Part shown: one piece after another, positions 1 through 6,184 of the stretch
How positions within the stretch are numbered: position 1 is the first letter of the stretch
Layout of the letters: each line of letters starts with the position of its first letter
DNA from: Oscillospiraceae bacterium
GTDB lineage: Bacteria > Bacillota > Clostridia > Oscillospirales > CAG-272
DNA length: 37,168 bases
Direction of reading: 5' to 3'
Assembly: GCA_015063545.1 (NCBI GenBank)
Contig: SVTX01000017.1
Location: forward strand, 1 to 37,168
Notes under the pieces: model-generated
Database searches by the model: none
Told to the model about the DNA's origin: nothing
The model's input: only the letters and a program-made list of their open reading frames with translations
Translations under genes and position numbers: made by a program

Positions 1-9
1 GTAAAAAGC

Positions 10-50
10 AAAGACCACACACAAGGTTTTATCCTTATATGTGGTCTTTT
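10..50. terminator. Intrinsic terminator hairpin at left edge
   Basis: A 10-bp perfect stem (AAAGACCACA at 10-19 with TGTGGTCTTT at 40-49) encloses a 20-nt loop and ends in a T-run on the plus strand and an A-run on the left. It probably ends a gene lying left of the window; it could work in both directions. Confidence 0.7.
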
Positions 51-123
51 CTTGTTTGCCCCGCTTGAAGGTGTCGCTCAAAAATTTACTGTTTTTCGTA
101 AATCCCTAAGTTGCACCATCTTT

Positions 124-447
124 GGCGTCTTTCTGTGTTTTTTGAGAAGGATAAATCAATAGCTCACCCCGATAGGGGATTCGCTCTTGATGGGATTCAG
201 AACTCTTACCACGCAAAGCGTGGTGCGAGATTCAGAACCCTCTGTGCCCCAGCCAAACACAAAAAAAGACGCCTATTGGCGTCTTTCTGTGTTTTTTGAG
301 AAGGATAAATCAATAGCTCACCCCGATGGGGGATTCGCTCTTGATGGGATTCAGAACTCTTACCACGCAAAGCGTGGTGCGAGATTCAGAACCCTCTGTG
401 CCCCAGCCAAACACAAAAAAAGACGCCTATTGGCGTCTTTCTGTGTT
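124..447. repeat. 154-bp tandem repeat downstream of tRNA-Gln
   Basis: Two full units (124-277 and 278-431) differ by one base (A174 versus G328), and the start of a third unit (432-447) runs into the tRNA-Gln 3' end. Read along tRNA-Gln transcription, each unit holds a terminator-like GACGCC/GGCGTC hairpin, an inverted copy of the tRNA 3' end (TGTGCCCCAGCCA on the plus strand at 243-255 and 397-409), a motif GGTTCTGAATC, a hairpin ACCACG/CGTGGT, and AGTTCTGAATCCC. Apparent reading frames through this block end in translated tRNA sequence and are not believed to be genes. This block explains the gene-free stretch at the left end. Confidence 0.85.
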
Positions 448-460
448 TGGCTGGGGCACA
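397..460. repeat. Long palindrome containing the tRNA-Gln 3' end
   Basis: TGTGCCCCAGCCAAACACA (397-415) is the exact reverse complement of 442-460, giving 19-bp arms around the inner GACGCC/GGCGTC hairpin. The right arm is the acceptor 3' strand, discriminator and CCA of tRNA-Gln plus 6 nt of trailer. In the tRNA transcript the downstream arm could therefore pair with the tRNA 3' end and compete with the acceptor stem. Confidence 0.85.
415..440 (-). terminator. Terminator of tRNA-Gln
   Basis: On the minus strand a stem AAAGACGCC (440-432 read in reverse) pairs with GGCGTCTTT around a 4-nt loop and runs into seven T residues (plus-strand A-run 415-421). It lies just past the CCA end of tRNA-Gln. 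The same hairpin recurs in the upstream repeat unit around 265-286. Confidence 0.8.
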
Positions 461-523
461 GGGATTCGAACCCCGGAAGTGACGGAGTCAGAGTCCGTTG
501 CCTTACCGCTTGGCGATGCCCCA
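448..523 (-). tRNA. tRNA-Gln (anticodon CTG)
   Basis: A 76-nt cloverleaf with encoded CCA (448-450). The acceptor stem is TGGGGCA/TGCCCCA with G73. The D-arm contains CAAGCGGTAAGGCA and the T-arm carries GGTTCGAATCC. The anticodon arm ACGGA-CTCTGAC-TCCGT gives anticodon CTG, reading CAG. It has its own promoter and terminator. The trailer is unusual in being a tandem repeat with an inverted tRNA end. Confidence 0.95.
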
Positions 524-540
524 ATGTTTACGACCACATA

Positions 541-569
541 ATTATAGCAGAAGATTCCACGTTTGTCAA
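541..569 (-). promoter_or_regulatory. Promoter of tRNA-Gln
   Basis: Minus-strand TTGACA (569-564) and TATAAT (546-541) are separated by exactly 17 bp, a full sigma-A consensus, about 18 bp ahead of the tRNA 5' end. Confidence 0.9.
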
Positions 570-616
570 TAACTTTTTTAAAAAAAATAAATTTTTTTCT
601 AAATCTGTAAAAATCA

Positions 617-645
617 TTGAATTCCTATAGCTTTTGTGCTATAAT
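617..645 (+). promoter_or_regulatory. Promoter of tRNA-Arg
   Basis: TTGAAT (617-622) and TATAAT (640-645) have a 17-bp spacer. The start site would fall near 652, about 40 nt ahead of the mature tRNA. This promoter is back-to-back with that of tRNA-Gln. Confidence 0.8.
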
Positions 646-692
646 CATACTGTTATTATTTCACCGATCGTGAACTTTATACGCCAAAAAAT

Positions 693-769
693 CTACCCGT
701 GGCACAGCTGGATAGCGCGTCAGACTCCGACTCTGAAGGTCAACGGTTCAAATCCGTTCGGGTAGGCCA
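693..769 (+). tRNA. tRNA-Arg (anticodon CCG)
   Basis: A 77-nt cloverleaf with encoded CCA. The acceptor stem is CTACCCG/CGGGTAG with G73; the anticodon arm is TCAGA-CTCCGAC-TCTGA (anticodon CCG, reading CGG); the T-arm contains GGTTCAAATCC. The D-stem reads GCAC/GCGC and so has an A-C mismatch at the position where most tRNA-Arg genes have T-A. Confidence 0.93.
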
Positions 770-810
770 AACGCAACACAGAGGGGCATAAGCCCCTCTG
801 TGTTGCGTTT
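769..810 (+). terminator. Terminator of tRNA-Arg
   Basis: A 19-bp perfect stem (769-787 with 792-810) with an ATAA loop, directly after the CCA end and closing on TTT. Very strong; probably bidirectional. Confidence 0.9.
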
Positions 811-840
811 CACCACCGGAACGGTAAGCAGAAACGTTAT

Positions 841-867
841 ACATAATTTTGCATCGCAAAATTATGT
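841..867. repeat. Perfect hairpin in tRNA-Arg / permease gap
   Basis: ACATAATTTTGC (841-852) and GCAAAATTATGT (856-867) form a 12-bp perfect stem with a 3-nt ATC loop and no T-run. It is followed by GAGAGTTCAGAAT, which resembles the AAGAGTTCTGAAT that follows the hairpin in the tRNA-Gln tail repeat. The rest of 811-908 holds nothing else I recognise. Confidence 0.7.
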
Positions 868-908
868 GAGAGTTCAGAATATCTACATCGCCAAATGTGG
901 AGATTGTA

Positions 909-937
909 TTTACTTTTTCCAATATTTGTGATACAAT
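909..937 (+). promoter_or_regulatory. Probable promoter of AEC permease gene
   Basis: TTTACT (909-914) and TACAAT (932-937) are 17 bp apart, about 90 bp ahead of the start codon. Both boxes are off consensus, so this is moderate support only. Confidence 0.55.
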
Positions 938-1028
938 AACTGAGAGAATGTTCTTGCATTCAGCCAATAAAGAAGTAAAAACTTCAAAAACGCGGAGAAA
1001 AATCTTTTTGATTTAACATTAAAATATT

Positions 1029-1964
1029 ATGAGCATCTTTTTTTCAACACTCAACCAGACGGCATTTCTGTTTGGATTTATAATTATAGGATACATATTG
1101 GCGAAATTGCGCATTTTGCCGGACAGCGCGGCCGCCGTTTTATCAAAACTTGAGAACAGCGTATTTATTCCCGCGCTTATTTTAGGTACGTTTATAAGAA
1201 ACTTTACCGTAGAGCGTATAAGATCTGCTTGGAAGCTGTTAGCCATAAGCTTTGGTATAGCATTTATCGCCATAGTGCTTGCTATACTTTTTTCAAAGCT
1301 GCTTACCAAGGATAAATATATCCGCAACATTTATACGTACGGCTTAGCATTCTCTAATTTTGGATTCATGGGGAATGCAATAATCAGCAGTCTGTTTCCG
1401 AGAGTCTTTTTTGAGTATCTGATCTTTACTCTGCCATTGTGGATACTTATATATATTTGGGGTGTTCCAAGATTGCTCATGGCAGATTCCGAAAAAAAGC
1501 AAACTTTTAAAGAATCCCTTAAAAACTTTGTAAATCCTATTTTTATCTCTATGCCGATAGGAATGATCATTGGATTGATCGGTCTGCCGTTGCCCGAATG
1601 GATCACCTCCCTGGTCGATGTAGCAGGCAGCTGCATGTCGCCTATCGCTATGATCCTGACGGGAATTGTGGTCTCCTCCATTTCTTTGAAAAAGACGTTT
1701 ACAAATGTCAGAATATATATAGTTTCCGTTATACGGCTCATCATTTTGCCCGGAATATTTATCGCAGTTACTCAGTTTATCAAAATGCCCCCTGCAATGT
1801 ATATATGCGCGCTTTGCTCGCTTGCGATGCCGCTTGGACTGAACACCATTGTAATTCCGAGTGCGTTGGGCAAAGATACGTCAGTGGCGGCAGGCATGGC
1901 GGTGATTTCACATTTGCTTGCATGCATCACAATACCGTTGATTTTTGCGTTATCTCAGGTTTGA
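1029..1964 (+). CDS. AEC family transporter (auxin efflux carrier-like permease)
   Basis: A 311-residue, very hydrophobic protein with about ten predicted membrane segments in two halves, joined by a short basic/acidic stretch near residues 150-165 (ADSEKKQTFKES). The overall pattern, including FSNFGFMGNAI near residue 109 and the late SLAMPLGLNTIVIP segment, fits the Mem_trans/AEC family of carboxylate or small-molecule exporters. The length is typical. The substrate cannot be told from the sequence. No good ribosome binding site lies immediately before this ATG; a GGAG sits about 35 nt upstream. That leaves the exact start uncertain, although the N-terminus aligns well with family expectations. 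It appears to be monocistronic, with no clear terminator before the next gene. Confidence 0.85.
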   Translation: MSIFFSTLNQTAFLFGFIIIGYILAKLRILPDSAAAVLSKLENSVFIPALILGTFIRNFTVERIRSAWKLLAISFGIAFIAIVLAILFSKLLTKDKYIRNIYTYGLAFSNFGFMGNAIISSLFPRVFFEYLIFTLPLWILIYIWGVPRLLMADSEKKQTFKESLKNFVNPIFISMPIGMIIGLIGLPLPEWITSLVDVAGSCMSPIAMILTGIVVSSISLKKTFTNVRIYIVSVIRLIILPGIFIAVTQFIKMPPAMYICALCSLAMPLGLNTIVIPSALGKDTSVAAGMAVISHLLACITIPLIFALSQV

Positions 1965-2087
1965 TTTCACCAACACACCGCGTTTCAAGCATAAAAAACA
2001 AAAAATATTTCAATACATATTCCTTGCCAAAAAGTAAATAACCCTAGGCATTTATAGAAAACAAACCTTGTCAAAAGGAGAAAAATC

Positions 2088-3815
2088 ATGGCTTTCACAA
2101 AGGACAATCCTTGGATAAAGGAACGCGAAGCAAACATTTGCACGTGGAAAATAGATTATAACCGCGGCTACATCAGCAACATGGCAACGTCACTTTTGGT
2201 TGACTTTTCATGCATGTCCAACCGTCAGCTTGCCGACTACGCAAAAATGCTCAAGACGTGCGGCTTTACGGGTGCGCAGGTCACCGATATGGTTACGGCT
2301 TGGCGTGCGTCGGGCTCGTGGGAATTCGTCCATGACCGCTACAAGGTGTTCGCAGACGAGCTCCACAAGCTCGGCATGAAGTTCTCTCTTTGGGTATGGG
2401 CGGCAACCTTCACAGGACACGGCTGGGTGGATGATGAGGTCGTATATATAAATGAAGACCCTTCAAAGCCCGCGTGGAAGGATAGTCGCGTGTGGGCAAC
2501 CTTCAATAAATATTATGACATCTACGCAGACATGGCTCCCTATACGGACCGCGTTATCGCTCACTTTTTCGATCCGGGTGAGTTGAAAGATACCGAAAGT
2601 ATTCTCAAATTCACACAGCTCCTCGCAGACAAGTTCCGCGGAATAAATCCCGACGTCAAAATAGGCATCGACACGTGGGGCGCGCCCGCGGAATATCCGT
2701 CCGAGCTTGTGCGCGCGGGAATGAAGGATATAATGCTCATGGAGCTTCCCTTTTTGCCGACGTGGAGAGCCGAGGGCAAACGCGCAGAGTTCCGTCAGGG
2801 TGTAAAAAATCTCGGCGTTGAGCTTGGCTCGTGGGGCTGGTACACATGCGACTACGAGATAGACCAGATGGCGACCATGACGGTCAACAACCGCGTTATC
2901 TCGCACGTATTCAACGAAACCCGCAAGCAAGCCGACCACGTTATGGTGCCGTCGTATTGGAGTGAGCTTGAGTCTTATCATCTGCTCAATTTCTTCTCCA
3001 TGTACGCCGCAGGACATCTTCTGACAGATCCCGATGCCAATCCCGATAAGCTTTTGCGCGAAAGCGCCGAGCTTATGGTCGGCAAGGGAAACTCTGATAA
3101 TGCAGACAAGCTCATGACGGTTCTTGAATTTATCCGCGACGGTAGAAGCGGAGACACGTGGGAGAGCTTTTGGCACGCGGAGGGTAATTTCACCCTGTAT
3201 TGCGCGGATTATTCATCCGTATTCGCCCGCGCAGACGAGGCTGTGGCTAACATGGAATACCTGATAGCTCAGCCCGAGCCCGAAAACGCTATGCCCTTTC
3301 CCATAACGAGAAAAGCGCTTTATAAGCTTATACTTCCCCACGTACACCAAATACGTCAGTTTGCGCGCTTCAGAGTAGATTACGAATCTCTCAAGGCGGC
3401 TCTTGCATCGGGCGCGGATAAAGAAACTCTGCAAAGCATGGTAGACGCTATGGATTTTGAAATTCCCGAATATAACTGTATAACAGGTCTTTGGGGACAG
3501 AACGAATGCCGCGCGGCTTATAACATACTCAACAGCTTCTGCAAGCAAAACGGCCTTGTCTCGCCTGCGAGAAACGGCGCCATGAAGATGATATACAAGC
3601 GTCGCATAATTGATTTTCTCTGTGTATGTCAGCGAGGACTTGACTATCCCGTGTGGGTAAATCACATGTTCTACGAAATGGGCATTCCCTTTGGCGACGA
3701 GTTTGGCGCGGAGCTTATGCGTGAGCTTATAGACGACGGCGTGCTTATCACGCGCGAGGACGGACTTATGGCGCTTTCCAACTGGTCGGATTATAGATTT
3801 GATTTTAACATTTAA
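2088..3815 (+). CDS. Uncharacterised TIM-barrel, glycoside-hydrolase-like protein
   Basis: A 575-residue soluble protein with no signal peptide or membrane segment. It starts at an ATG eight nt after AAAGGAG. The first ~300 residues alternate strands and helices in a way that suggests a TIM barrel: KFSLWVWAATF near residue 98, HFFDPGE near 160, KIGIDTWGAP near 194, and ELGSWGWYTCDYE near 245. Aromatic and acidic residues at strand ends are typical of sugar-binding barrels such as GH20-, GH67- or GH84-like families. The C-terminal ~250 residues look helical. I cannot assign a family or substrate. With no export signal it would act in the cytoplasm. A terminator follows directly. Glycosidase activity is inference. 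Confidence 0.75.
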   Translation: MAFTKDNPWIKEREANICTWKIDYNRGYISNMATSLLVDFSCMSNRQLADYAKMLKTCGFTGAQVTDMVTAWRASGSWEFVHDRYKVFADELHKLGMKFSLWVWAATFTGHGWVDDEVVYINEDPSKPAWKDSRVWATFNKYYDIYADMAPYTDRVIAHFFDPGELKDTESILKFTQLLADKFRGINPDVKIGIDTWGAPAEYPSELVRAGMKDIMLMELPFLPTWRAEGKRAEFRQGVKNLGVELGSWGWYTCDYEIDQMATMTVNNRVISHVFNETRKQADHVMVPSYWSELESYHLLNFFSMYAAGHLLTDPDANPDKLLRESAELMVGKGNSDNADKLMTVLEFIRDGRSGDTWESFWHAEGNFTLYCADYSSVFARADEAVANMEYLIAQPEPENAMPFPITRKALYKLILPHVHQIRQFARFRVDYESLKAALASGADKETLQSMVDAMDFEIPEYNCITGLWGQNECRAAYNILNSFCKQNGLVSPARNGAMKMIYKRRIIDFLCVCQRGLDYPVWVNHMFYEMGIPFGDEFGAELMRELIDDGVLITREDGLMALSNWSDYRFDFNI

Positions 3816-3820
3816 GATAA

Positions 3821-3844
3821 AAGGAGGCCCCCGCCTCCTTTTTT
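3821..3844 (+). terminator. Terminator after TIM-barrel gene
   Basis: AAGGAGGC (3821-3828) pairs with GCCTCCTT (3833-3840), followed by TTTT. It begins five bases after the stop codon. Confidence 0.85.
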
Positions 3845-3845
3845 A

Positions 3846-3874
3846 TTGACAACTCCCCTGCCCTATGCTATAAT
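3846..3874 (+). promoter_or_regulatory. Promoter of flavoprotein-asparaginase operon
   Basis: TTGACA (3846-3851), 17-bp spacer, TATAAT (3869-3874): a perfect sigma-A promoter placed immediately after the preceding terminator. A small GAGGT/ACCTC hairpin lies in the leader just ahead of the ribosome binding site. Confidence 0.9.
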
Positions 3875-3914
3875 GATTATTAGAACAAATTGAGGTAACA
3901 CCTCGGAGGTATAT

Positions 3915-4538
3915 ATGAAGGTACTTATGATAAACGGAAGTCCCAAGGCGGCGGGCAACACGGCGCGCGCACTTGCGGAAATGACAGGTATATTTGAGCA
4001 ATACGGAGTTGAAATTGAATATCTGCACGTCGGAAATAAGGAAATTCGCGGCTGTGTGGGATGTGGCACGTGCTACAAGGCAGGAAAATGTTTCATGGAC
4101 GACATTGTCAACGAGGCGGCGCAAAAGCTCGCGGAATGTGACGGCGTAGTAATCGGCAGCCCCGTATATTACGCGGCGGCAAACGGAACTCTTGTAGCGT
4201 TTCTTGACAGACTCTTCTATAGCACAACCAAGACAATAGACAGAAGAATGAAGGTCGGCGCATCGGTTGCGGTAGCCCGCAGAGGCGGTTGCTCGGCAAC
4301 ATTCGACCAGCTCAACAAGTATTTCACTATCGCGGGAATGCCCGTGGCGTCCTCGCAGTATTGGAACAGCGTTCACGGTGCAAAGCCGGGTGAGGTTGAG
4401 AGCGATGAGGAAGGACTTCAGACCATGCGCACGCTCGCGCATAATATGGTGTTCCTTATGCGCAGCATTGAACTGGGCAAAGAAAAATACGGTCTCCCCG
4501 AAAAAGAAGCTCCTGCAAGAACCAACTTTATCAGATAA
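3915..4538 (+). CDS. Flavodoxin-fold NAD(P)H reductase / iron-sulfur flavoprotein family
   Basis: A 207-residue protein of the NADPH-dependent FMN reductase family. GSPKAAGNT at residues 8-16 is the FMN phosphate-binding loop, and GSPVYY at 81-86 is the second flavin contact. Four cysteines at about 47, 50, 53 and 59 (CVGCGTC...C) match the compact cluster motif of iron-sulfur flavoproteins, although many family members with this motif have not been shown to carry a cluster. The ribosome binding site CGGAGG lies 6-7 nt before the ATG. It is probably co-transcribed with the asparaginase gene 20 bp downstream. The physiological electron acceptor is unknown. Confidence 0.88.
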   Translation: MKVLMINGSPKAAGNTARALAEMTGIFEQYGVEIEYLHVGNKEIRGCVGCGTCYKAGKCFMDDIVNEAAQKLAECDGVVIGSPVYYAAANGTLVAFLDRLFYSTTKTIDRRMKVGASVAVARRGGCSATFDQLNKYFTIAGMPVASSQYWNSVHGAKPGEVESDEEGLQTMRTLAHNMVFLMRSIELGKEKYGLPEKEAPARTNFIR

Positions 4539-4558
4539 AGAACGGAAACAAAAAGGAA

Positions 4559-5569
4559 ATGAAAAAGGTTTGTATAATTTACACCGGCGGCACCATCGGC
4601 ATGACAAAAACCCCGAAGGGATATGCTCCCTGCAAGGGATTTTTAAAGAAAAAACTTCTTGAAATGTCCGACTTTAAGAGTGACAGGCTTCCCGCATGGG
4701 ATCTTGTGGAGCTCTCTCCGCTGTTGGACTCATCCAATATGACGGTTCACGAGTGGAACATAATAGCAGAAGAAATAGAAAAAAGATATAACGACTACTG
4801 CGGATTCGTCATCCTCCACGGAACTGACACTATGGCATACACTGCATCGGCACTGTCTTTCATGCTTGAAAATCTTAATAAACCCGTAATTCTTACAGGC
4901 TCTCAGATCCCGTTTTGCGAAATAAGAAGCGACGCGCTCGACAACCTTATCGAATCGCTCATGATAGCCGCAGACGGAAAAGCCAACGAGGTGTGCCTGT
5001 ACTTCGGGGGTAGGCTTTTGCGCGGCAACAGAGCCACAAAATACTCGGCTGACGGTCTTGAAGCATTCAAATCCCCCAACTGCCTTTACCTTGCGCAAGC
5101 GGGCATAGACATAAAATACAGCGAAGCTTTGCTGCGCAAGCCGAACGCAGGAGAATTCCACGTTACAAAGCTCGCGCCGGTACCGATAGGCGTTATTAAA
5201 ATATTCCCCGGAATACAGTTTGATCTGTTTGCCCCCATCATGACGGAAAGCCTCAGAGGAATAGTCATTGAAACCTTTGGCGCAGGAAACGTCCCCGGCG
5301 GCGAAAACCAGCTTTTGCCGATAATTAAAAAGGCAATAGCGAACGGAACGGTCATAACGGTATGCACCCAATGCCCCAGCGGAAGAGTAACTCTCGGAGC
5401 ATATGAAACAAGTATCATGCTCAAGGATGCGGGCGCGGTATGCGGCTATGACCTGACTACAGAGGCAGCAGTCGCAAAGCTGTACTATCTGTTTAGCTGC
5501 GGATATGACAGCTCCGCCATCAAATCCCTTATGGAAAAAGATATTTGCGGCGAACTTACACAACTTTAA
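4559..5569 (+). CDS. ansA: L-asparaginase, type I (cytoplasmic)
   Basis: A 336-residue protein hydrolysing L-asparagine to aspartate and ammonia. The nucleophilic threonine lies in YTGGTIG (Thr12) and the second catalytic segment is HGTDTM (87-92). There is no signal peptide, matching the cytoplasmic type I enzymes, and the length is normal (about 330-350). GTIGMTKTPKGY is typical of the flexible active-site lid region. A ribosome binding site AAAGGA lies close to the ATG. It follows the flavoprotein gene by 20 bp in one operon and ends at a strong terminator. Some family members also act on glutamine, which cannot be judged here. Confidence 0.95.
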   Translation: MKKVCIIYTGGTIGMTKTPKGYAPCKGFLKKKLLEMSDFKSDRLPAWDLVELSPLLDSSNMTVHEWNIIAEEIEKRYNDYCGFVILHGTDTMAYTASALSFMLENLNKPVILTGSQIPFCEIRSDALDNLIESLMIAADGKANEVCLYFGGRLLRGNRATKYSADGLEAFKSPNCLYLAQAGIDIKYSEALLRKPNAGEFHVTKLAPVPIGVIKIFPGIQFDLFAPIMTESLRGIVIETFGAGNVPGGENQLLPIIKKAIANGTVITVCTQCPSGRVTLGAYETSIMLKDAGAVCGYDLTTEAAVAKLYYLFSCGYDSSAIKSLMEKDICGELTQL

Positions 5570-5577
5570 AATTATTA

Positions 5578-5610
5578 CCCCGTGTGCTATAAAGACACAC
5601 GGGGATATTT
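5578..5610 (+). terminator. Terminator after ansA
   Basis: CCCCGTGTG (5578-5586) pairs with CACACGGGG (5596-5604), followed by an AT-rich, T-rich tract. Confidence 0.85.
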
Positions 5611-5645
5611 ATTTAAAATTTTTTTGATTTTTTTGAAAAAAGTTA

Positions 5646-5674
5646 TTGACAAACGGGTAATCTTTTGATATAAT
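5646..5674 (+). promoter_or_regulatory. Promoter of tRNA-Glu
   Basis: TTGACA (5646-5651), 17-bp spacer, TATAAT (5669-5674), about 18 bp before the tRNA 5' end. The segment GTTATTGACAAACG is also present at the tRNA-Gln promoter. Confidence 0.92.
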
Positions 5675-5691
5675 ATACAAGTCGTAGACAC

Positions 5692-5766
5692 GGCCCATTG
5701 GTCAAGCGGTTAAGACGCTAGCCTCTCACGCTGGAAACTCGGGTTCGATTCCCGGATGGGTCACCA
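5692..5766 (+). tRNA. tRNA-Glu (anticodon CTC)
   Basis: A 75-nt cloverleaf with encoded CCA. The acceptor stem is GGCCCAT/ATGGGTC with A73. The D-arm contains TCAAGCGGTTAAGA; the anticodon arm is CTAGC-CTCTCAC-GCTGG (anticodon CTC, reading GAG); the T-arm is CGGGTTCGATTCCCG. It is transcribed alone, with its own promoter and terminator. Confidence 0.95.
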
Positions 5767-5767
5767 C

Positions 5768-5808
5768 AAAAAAGAACAGGAGTGCTTATGCACTCCTGTT
5801 CTTTTTTG
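5768..5808 (+). terminator. Terminator of tRNA-Glu
   Basis: An 18-bp perfect stem (5768-5785 with 5790-5807) with a TTAT loop, beginning with an A-run and ending with a T-run, so it could act in both directions. Confidence 0.9.
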
Positions 5809-5829
5809 TGCTTCTCTCATCCGTGGAAC

Positions 5830-6128
5830 CGAACTTGAAAACTCGGCTCTGCCGAGTTGAAGGTTCGATTCCCGACGTTAAATCTCCGATTACTTTACAT
5901 GCTTCGCGCGAGACTTTTCTAATTTTGTGCAATAGCTCCTCTGTTGTTTTTTTGCTCACTTATACGGACGCGAGAAACCGAACAACTCAAAAAGCGCTTG
6001 CGGTTTTTGAGTTAAAGGTTCGATTCCCGACGTTAAATCTCCGATTACTTTACATGCTTCGCGCGAGACTTTTCTAATTTTGCGCAATAGCTCCTCTGTT
6101 GTTTTTTTGCTCACCTATACAGACGCGA
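5830..6128. repeat. 155-bp-period tandem repeat downstream of tRNA-Glu
   Basis: Two 113-bp conserved blocks (5861-5973 and 6016-6128) differ at three positions. Each begins with AGGTTCGATTCCCG, which copies most of the tRNA-Glu T-arm. Each is preceded by CGAAC and a hairpin, but the hairpins differ: AACTCGGC/GCCGAGTT with a 3-nt loop (5840-5858) in the first copy and AACTCAAAAA/TTTTTGAGTT with a 10-nt loop (5984-6013) in the second. No believable gene lies in the 5809-6183 interval. Confidence 0.82.
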
Positions 6129-6152
6129 TAATTTGTGCAACGTCTTTCATTA

Positions 6153-6184
6153 AGAACAGCGAGGGAGATACCCCTCGCTGTTCT
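6153..6184 (-). terminator. Terminator hairpin after degV-family gene
   Basis: AGAACAGCGAGGG (6153-6165) pairs with CCCTCGCTGTTCT (6172-6184), touching the stop codon of the minus-strand gene. The T-tract on the minus side is short and interrupted, so it may be a weak terminator. Confidence 0.65.

Noticed and set aside
124-447. Prophage or integrative element attachment at tRNA-Gln
   Set aside because: Repeated tRNA-end sequence fits an att scar, but no integrase or element genes lie nearby and the copied end is inverted, so I did not call an element.
111-630. Overlapping open frames reading through the tRNA-Gln tail and the tRNA itself
   Set aside because: They translate tandem repeats and tRNA sequence (e.g. 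GWGTGIRTP, a known translated-tRNA artefact), have no ribosome binding site, and duplicate with the repeat.
770-1028. Riboswitch or leader RNA before the AEC permease
   Set aside because: One perfect hairpin is present, but I could not match any known riboswitch core, and the hairpin lies upstream of the probable promoter.
2463-3176. Antisense open frame within the TIM-barrel-like gene
   Set aside because: It has no start signal, is entirely inside a well-supported gene, and has no recognisable motif.
5808-6077. Open frame across the tRNA-Glu tail repeat
   Set aside because: It consists of repeat DNA with pseudo-T-arm motifs; no ribosome binding site and no protein-like composition.
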